Below, piece after piece: positions 60,383 through 64,000 of a stretch of DNA of 64,000 bases. The notes under the pieces are model-generated. The model saw nothing but the letters and a program-made list of their open reading frames with translations, had not been told where the DNA came from and made no database searches. The first letter of the stretch is position 1; each line of letters begins with the position of its first letter. The translations under genes were made by a program, and so were the position numbers. The DNA comes from Alphaproteobacteria bacterium (GTDB taxonomy: Bacteria; Myxococcota_A; UBA796; GCA-2862545): assembly GCA_020632885.1 (NCBI GenBank), contig JACKEQ010000009.1:124001-188000 (forward strand), given 5' to 3'.

Positions 60383-61293
60383 GGGGTCTCCGACGTGGAG
60401 GCGGCGGCGGGGACCGGCTCGCCCGGCAGGGGGTCTGGGCGCGACGAAGCGGCTGGAGCGTCCGGATGCGGCGGCACAGAGGCAGCGTCCGGACCCCCGC
60501 GCCAGGGCCGGATGGGGTCCCCGCCTGCGGCGGGGGGGACCGGCCCGCCCGGCAGGGGGTCTGGACGCGGCGAAGCGGCTGGAGCGTCCGGATGGGCCGG
60601 CACGGAGGCAGCGTCCGGACCCCCGCGCCAGGGCCGGATGGGGTCCCCGCCTGCGGCGGGGGGGACCGGCCCGCCCGGCAGGGGGTCTGGACGCGGCGGA
60701 GCGGCAGGAGCGTCCGGACGCTGCGCCTGGCGGCCCGACCAGCGGCGCATGAGGGCGTTGTCGATGCCGAGCTGGTCCAGGATCCTGGCGGTGACCGTGT
60801 CGAGCAGCGCCGTGCGCGTGGTGGGGTTGCTGTAGAACGACGGCGAGGCGGGCATCACGAGGGCGCCGGCGCGGGTGACCGCGGCCATGTTCTCGAGGTG
60901 GATGAGGCTGTAGGGCGACTCGCGCAGGACGAGCACGAGCGGACGGCGCTCCTTGAGCATGACGTCCGCGGCACGGCCGATGAGGTCGGTGGACAGCCCG
61001 TGGGCGATGCGCGCGAGGCCGCCCGCCGAGCACGGCACCACCACCATGGCGTCGAAGCGCGACGAGCCCGACGCGAACGGGGCCGTCATGTCGCCGGGCG
61101 GGTGGATCGGGAAGCCGTACTGCGCAGCGTCCTCCCCCACCTCGTCCTGCCAGACGAGGCGGCCGGTGCGCGAGAACACCACGTGCACGTCGAGGTCCAG
61201 CGTGTCGCGATGGTCCGCCAGGAAGGCCAGCACGCGCTGGGCGTAGGGTTGGCCGCTGGCCCCCCCGATGCCCACCACGATGCGCCGGGTCAC
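60379..61293 (-). CDS. ubiX: Flavin prenyltransferase UbiX with repeat-rich C-terminal tail
   Basis: A 304-residue protein. Residues 1-185 are a standard UbiX: GIGGASGQPYAQRVL, TGRLVWQDE, PCSAGGLARIAHGLSTDLIGRAADVMLKERRPLVLVLRE (split here as LVLVLRESPYSLIHLENM) and MPASPSFYSNP. It makes prenylated FMN for UbiD-type decarboxylases, needed in menaquinone synthesis. The tail after residue 195 is about 2.4 copies of a 42-residue Pro/Gly/Ala-rich unit, absent from ordinary UbiX. It is probably disordered. The GTG start at 61293 overlaps the prenyl-synthase stop (GTGA). Confidence 0.9.
   Translation of the reverse strand: MTRRIVVGIGGASGQPYAQRVLAFLADHRDTLDLDVHVVFSRTGRLVWQDEVGEDAAQYGFPIHPPGDMTAPFASGSSRFDAMVVVPCSAGGLARIAHGLSTDLIGRAADVMLKERRPLVLVLRESPYSLIHLENMAAVTRAGALVMPASPSFYSNPTTRTALLDTVTARILDQLGIDNALMRRWSGRQAQRPDAPAAPPRPDPLPGGPVPPAAGGDPIRPWRGGPDAASVPAHPDAPAASPRPDPLPGGPVPPAAGGDPIRPWRGGPDAASVPPHPDAPAASSRPDPLPGEPVPAAASTSETP
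60422..60718. repeat. 126-base tandem repeat, 2.4 copies, inside ubiX
   Basis: Copies start at 60422, 60548 and 60674 with CCCGGCAGGGGGTCTGG, a period of exactly 126 bases (42 codons), and are highly similar with a few changes. The third is incomplete. The repeat has no interspersed spacers and encodes a continuous Pro/Gly-rich tail, so it is not a CRISPR array. Confidence 0.92.
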
Positions 61294-62309
61294 AGCGAGC
61301 GCTCCACCAGGTAGCGGCCGAGCACCGCGAGAGCGTCGCGACCCACCCCGGACGGCAGGGCATCCAGCGCGCCCAAGGCCTCCGAGACGTAGCCCCGGGC
61401 CACCGCCAGCGTGCGGTCCAGCGCACCCGTGGCCCGCACGCGCTCCACGAGCAGCGGGAGCTCCTCCTCGGCGGGCGCGCCCTGTTCGAGGCGGTTGCGG
61501 AGCGTGCGGTCGCGCTCCATGGCGAAGATGAGGGGCAGCGTGACCTTGCGCTCGCGGAGGTCCGCCCCGCCGCGCTTGCCCGTGCCCCCCTGGAAGTCGA
61601 GCACGTCGTCGGTGAGCTGGAACGCCCGCCCCACGCCGCGGCCGAAGACCGCGAGGGCCTCTGCGGCCTCGTCGTCGCCCGTGGCCCAGGCGGGCGCGGC
61701 CGCGCACCACGCGATGAGCGCGGCGCTCTTGCGGTCCACCACGTCGAGGTAGCCGTCCACGTCGGTCGCGAGGTCGTGGGCGCGCTTGAGCTGCAGAACC
61801 TCGCCCTCCGCCATCCGGGTGACCGTGCGGCCGAGCTCGGTGACCGCGCGGAACCCGCCCTCCTCGGCGGCGAGGAGGATGGACCGGGCGAGACAGAAGT
61901 CGCCCGTGAGCACCGCCACCGGCGCGCCGTAGAGGCGATGGGCGGTGGGCTTGCCGCGCCGGAGGTCGCCCTCGTCCACCACGTCGTCGTGGAGCAGCGA
62001 GCCGAGGTGCAGGAGCTCGCCCGTGCACATCAGGCGCACCATGGGCTCCTCGATGCCGAGGGCCACCCGCGCGAGGGCCGTGAGGGCGGGCCGGAGCCGC
62101 TTGCCACCAGCGTCCACGAGGTAGCGCGCGATGGCGGGCACCTCGGCCACGTCGCTCGCGACGAGCTCGTGCAGGATGTCCTCCGCCTCGGCGAGCTCGG
62201 GAGCCACCAGGGCCAGCGCATCGGCAGGCCCGTCGATCCGCGTGAGCCGCGCCCCGGCGATCAGGCCGGCGGGGGCGTCCCGGCGGGGGGGTCTGGCCAC
62301 TGGCTCCAT
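61290..62309 (-). CDS. Polyprenyl diphosphate synthase (trans-type)
   Basis: A 339-residue cytosolic enzyme that builds the isoprenoid side chain of the quinone. The first Asp-rich motif is LGSLLHDDVVDEGDLRRGKP, with the small residues before it that set long-chain length. The second is FQLTDDVLDFQGG. KRLRPALTAL and the Arg-Arg after the first motif bind pyrophosphate. It is the first gene of the quinone operon and couples through GTGA to ubiX. The exact chain length (C35 or C40) cannot be read from sequence alone. It is divergent from the GbsR-type regulator. Confidence 0.94.
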   Translation of the reverse strand: MEPVARPPRRDAPAGLIAGARLTRIDGPADALALVAPELAEAEDILHELVASDVAEVPAIARYLVDAGGKRLRPALTALARVALGIEEPMVRLMCTGELLHLGSLLHDDVVDEGDLRRGKPTAHRLYGAPVAVLTGDFCLARSILLAAEEGGFRAVTELGRTVTRMAEGEVLQLKRAHDLATDVDGYLDVVDRKSAALIAWCAAAPAWATGDDEAAEALAVFGRGVGRAFQLTDDVLDFQGGTGKRGGADLRERKVTLPLIFAMERDRTLRNRLEQGAPAEEELPLLVERVRATGALDRTLAVARGYVSEALGALDALPSGVGRDALAVLGRYLVERSL

Positions 62310-62342
62310 CCTTCCTCCATGGCCTTGGGCCTATCCACGACC

Positions 62343-62375
62343 TTCAATTTTTTCAATTGATTTTGAAGGAATTGA
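62343..62375. promoter_or_regulatory. AT-rich operator-like island between the quinone operon and the GbsR-type regulator
   Basis: A rare AT-rich patch in this GC-rich genome. It has TTCAATT at 62343-62349 and again at 62352-62358 (nine-base period), the palindrome CAATTG at 62354-62359 and an inverted AATTGA at 62370-62375. Placed between divergent genes, it probably holds both promoters and binding sites for the regulator starting at 62397. Confidence 0.5.
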
Positions 62376-62396
62376 GGACCGGGTTACCCGAAGGTC

Positions 62397-62921
62397 GTGA
62401 CCACTCCCCGCCAACGCGCGATCCAGATCGCGGGCGCCACCATGGGCGACCTCGTCGACTTCTGGGGCTTCAAGAGCTCCACGGGTCGGATCTGGACGCT
62501 GCTCTATCTCTCCACGGCACCCCTGTCGGCGGACGAGATCGCCGAGCGCACAGGGCTGTCCACGGGGGCCGTCTCGATGGGGCTCACGGAGCTCGAGCGC
62601 TGGGGCGTGGCCGATCGGGCCGTGCTCCCGGGCGTCCGCAAGCGGCACTACCGCGCGGAGACCGACATCTGGGGCGTGGTGCGCCGCATCTTCCGCGAGC
62701 GCGAGCTGCGGCTCGTGGGGAAGGCGCGCGACCGGTTCCAGGAGGCCATCGACCTGCTGGAGGCCATCGAGGAGCCCACGGAGGAGGACCGTCACGCCCT
62801 CGAGCGCCTGCGCGGTCTCCTGGGTCTCGCGACCCTCGGCTACTCGATGATCGAGACCTTCGCGAAGGTCGGCACCCTCTCGTTGGAGCCCATCCGGGGC
62901 GTGCTCTCGCGCGGGCGGTAG
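62397..62921 (+). CDS. GbsR/MarR-type transcriptional regulator
   Basis: A 174-residue regulator with the GbsR pattern: WGFKSSTGRIWTLLYLSTAPLSADEIAERTGLSTGAVS is a winged-helix recognition region (about 20-60), then LTELERWGVADRAVLPGVRKRHY. The rest is a helical dimerisation region (RERELRLVGKARDRFQEAIDLLEAIEE). It begins at GTG 62397, 87 bases from the divergent quinone operon, and so probably controls that operon and itself through the AT-rich repeats. Members of the family sense choline or other small molecules; here the effector is unknown. Confidence 0.9.
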   Translation: MTTPRQRAIQIAGATMGDLVDFWGFKSSTGRIWTLLYLSTAPLSADEIAERTGLSTGAVSMGLTELERWGVADRAVLPGVRKRHYRAETDIWGVVRRIFRERELRLVGKARDRFQEAIDLLEAIEEPTEEDRHALERLRGLLGLATLGYSMIETFAKVGTLSLEPIRGVLSRGR

Positions 62922-62984
62922 GGCCGGGGTTTGTTGCCGGGCCCGCGACGGGGCAGTATGCGCACGTACACCGAGGTGTCCCCC

Positions 62985-63740
62985 ATGATCAGCCTGCTCA
63001 TGCTCTTCGCCTGCAACGAGACCCCCGAGCTCAAGGGCAGGGTCGTCGACATCTGGAACAACCCGGTGGAGGGTGCCACGGTCGTCGGCGCTGGCGAGAA
63101 GCCGCTCACCGACGAGTACGGCGTGTACTCGCTCGGCACGATCGCCGCGGGCTCCTACGAGATGAAGGCCGGCAAGGAGGGCTACATCCAGGAGAGCGCC
63201 ACGGTGGAGATCAAGGACGGCGACAAGGCCGCCCCCACCTTCCGCCTCTACAAGAAGCCCGAGTCGGACGGCTTCTACGCGGTCACGGTGGGCGACTACC
63301 GCCGCGTCGAGCCCAGCACGGTGAAGAGCCTGGGCCACGCGAGCGACACGCTGTACGGCATCGAGGCCCCCAGCGAGAAGGTGTTCCTCGAGGGCGGCGA
63401 CGTGAAGATCGTCTACAAGATCGACCTCTCGATCGCCCAGATCAAGAGCCTCGGGCTCAAGCTGCGCAAGCTGAAGTTCGTGGAGTCCACCGAGATGGCC
63501 ACGGTGGCGGGCGGCACGCGCACCGAGGTCCCCGTGAACCTGTTCGTGGCGGACTCCGAGCTGCCCCTCGAGATCACGCCGCTCAAGAGCAAGGGCTTCT
63601 TCGTGCTCACCACCAAGGAGCCCCTGGTCGCGGGTGTCTACGCGCTCGAGTCCCAGGATCTCCTGGCACCGGTGGACGACGACACGTTCATGCGGATCCC
63701 CGAGACCCTCCGCACCGTCTACCCCTTCACGGTCAAGTAG
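62985..63740 (+). CDS. Lipoprotein with carboxypeptidase-regulatory-like domain
   Basis: A 251-residue lipoprotein. ATG 62985 opens MISLLMLFACNE (lipobox LFAC), with CCGAGGTGTCCCCC just upstream. Residues 15-75 match the CarboxypepD_reg beta-sandwich: LKGRVVDIWNNPVEGATV, TDEYGVYSLGTIAAGSYEMKAGKEGY. The rest (80-251) is a Lys-rich beta domain of no known family. Such domains are typical of surface or periplasmic proteins that bind polysaccharide or peptides. It lies 63 bases after the GbsR-type gene in the same direction. Confidence 0.82.
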   Translation: MISLLMLFACNETPELKGRVVDIWNNPVEGATVVGAGEKPLTDEYGVYSLGTIAAGSYEMKAGKEGYIQESATVEIKDGDKAAPTFRLYKKPESDGFYAVTVGDYRRVEPSTVKSLGHASDTLYGIEAPSEKVFLEGGDVKIVYKIDLSIAQIKSLGLKLRKLKFVESTEMATVAGGTRTEVPVNLFVADSELPLEITPLKSKGFFVLTTKEPLVAGVYALESQDLLAPVDDDTFMRIPETLRTVYPFTVK

Positions 63741-63760
63741 CGCCCGGGCGCCAGCGCGCC

Positions 63761-64000
63761 CTACGCTTCCGCCATGCTCCCGTGGTCGCCTCGCGGCGGC
63801 CACCCGTAGCCCGTCGACCAGATCCGGAGGCTATCGGCACCCGTGGCCAGCAAGCTGCCGTCCTCCGAGAAGGCGGCGCACGTCACGGGACCCCGGAAGG
63901 CGCAGACGAGGTCCGACTGCGCGCGGTCGCCGAGGTGCGCGAGGCTGAAGAGGGCCACCGCGCCGACGCGCGTGCCCACCGCGAGGCGGTCGTGGGAGAC
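63761..64000 (-). CDS. WD40-repeat protein, 5' end outside window
   Basis: The 79 codons visible end in a stop at 63761-63763 and continue past the right edge, so the start is missing. The frame reads a strand pattern with CAAFSEDGSLLATGADSLRIWS, a clear WD40 blade (Asp-Gly then a Trp at the end). The C-terminal tail RGDHGSMAEA is short and polar. It is probably one blade of a beta-propeller used for protein interaction; many such proteins in these bacteria are fused to kinases or other signalling domains, but that part is out of view. Confidence 0.75.
   Translation of the reverse strand, partial: VSHDRLAVGTRVGAVALFSLAHLGDRAQSDLVCAFRGPVTCAAFSEDGSLLATGADSLRIWSTGYGWPPRGDHGSMAEA

Noticed and set aside
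60422..60718. Possible CRISPR array
   Set aside because: Unit length is 126 bases, copies are contiguous without spacers, and the frame stays open through all copies as a protein tail.

Overview
This window is very GC-rich, almost completely coding chromosomal DNA from a Gram-negative bacterium. Evidence for a Gram-negative cell is the many lipoproteins, a DsbD-type periplasmic thiol system and a small beta-barrel-like protein ending in an aromatic residue. FHA proteins, large kinase/ATPase/TPR signalling proteins, many secreted lipoproteins and futalosine-type menaquinone synthesis suggest a Myxococcota-like (deltaproteobacterial) lineage. That assignment is an inference from gene content. 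I see no rRNA, tRNA, CRISPR array, insertion sequence or prophage. No gene-free stretch exceeds about 250 bases. Many same-strand neighbours share NTGA or TGATG start/stop overlaps, so many operons are tightly coupled.

Layout. 1-6.6 kb: a cut-off M13 metallopeptidase, a Kelch lipoprotein, an FHA-winged-helix regulator with a small outer-membrane-like protein, and a ScsB/DsbD-like reductase. 6.6-12.4 kb: a hybrid histidine-kinase-like protein with an eroded ATPase, an Smr-domain membrane protein, a Pro-rich membrane-anchored protein with a probable ATC start, RecQ, a TerB-like protein and a secreted protein. 12.4-14.7 kb: an RCC1-like lipoprotein and an RTX-repeat protein whose signal peptide contains a (CTTC)7 microsatellite.

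14.7-23.5 kb is the most unusual block. It holds a BRCT domain fused to a midasin/CobS-like AAA ATPase, a coupled HEAT-repeat protein, a divergent 1283-residue SNF2 ATPase ending in a tyrosine-recombinase-type core-binding domain, and a metallopeptidase-vWA protein. AAA plus vWA pairs normally form chelatase- or MoxR-like remodelling machines. Here the domain content points to DNA, so I propose it as a candidate undescribed system.

23.5-44 kb carries mostly short operons: a degenerate dihydroorotase homologue, PrxQ, a nucleoside phosphorylase, a DEDDh exonuclease, a pseudokinase-winged-helix regulator, a GAF histidine kinase, a GntR-APH-SNase-K+ channel operon, GST/GNAT, crotonase/EEP, an inactive-looking M16 protease, an M23 protease with a TetR regulator, and a secreted ferritin-like protein followed by its decayed copy. 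43.4-51 kb is a Ser/Thr phosphorylation module: a PP2C phosphatase divergent from two tandem kinase-ATPase-TPR proteins. 51-55.7 kb carries small lipoproteins, a LysR regulator and NAD-binding protein pair, an FG-GAP remnant and a DUF433/DUF5615 toxin-antitoxin pair.

55.7-62.3 kb is a five-gene quinone operon: polyprenyl diphosphate synthase, UbiX with a 42-residue-repeat tail, an MqnE-MqnA-degenerate radical-SAM fusion, an aminofutalosine-deaminase-like amidohydrolase and a UbiA prenyltransferase. A divergent GbsR-type regulator faces it across an AT-rich operator-like island. The window ends in a lipoprotein and a partial WD40 protein.
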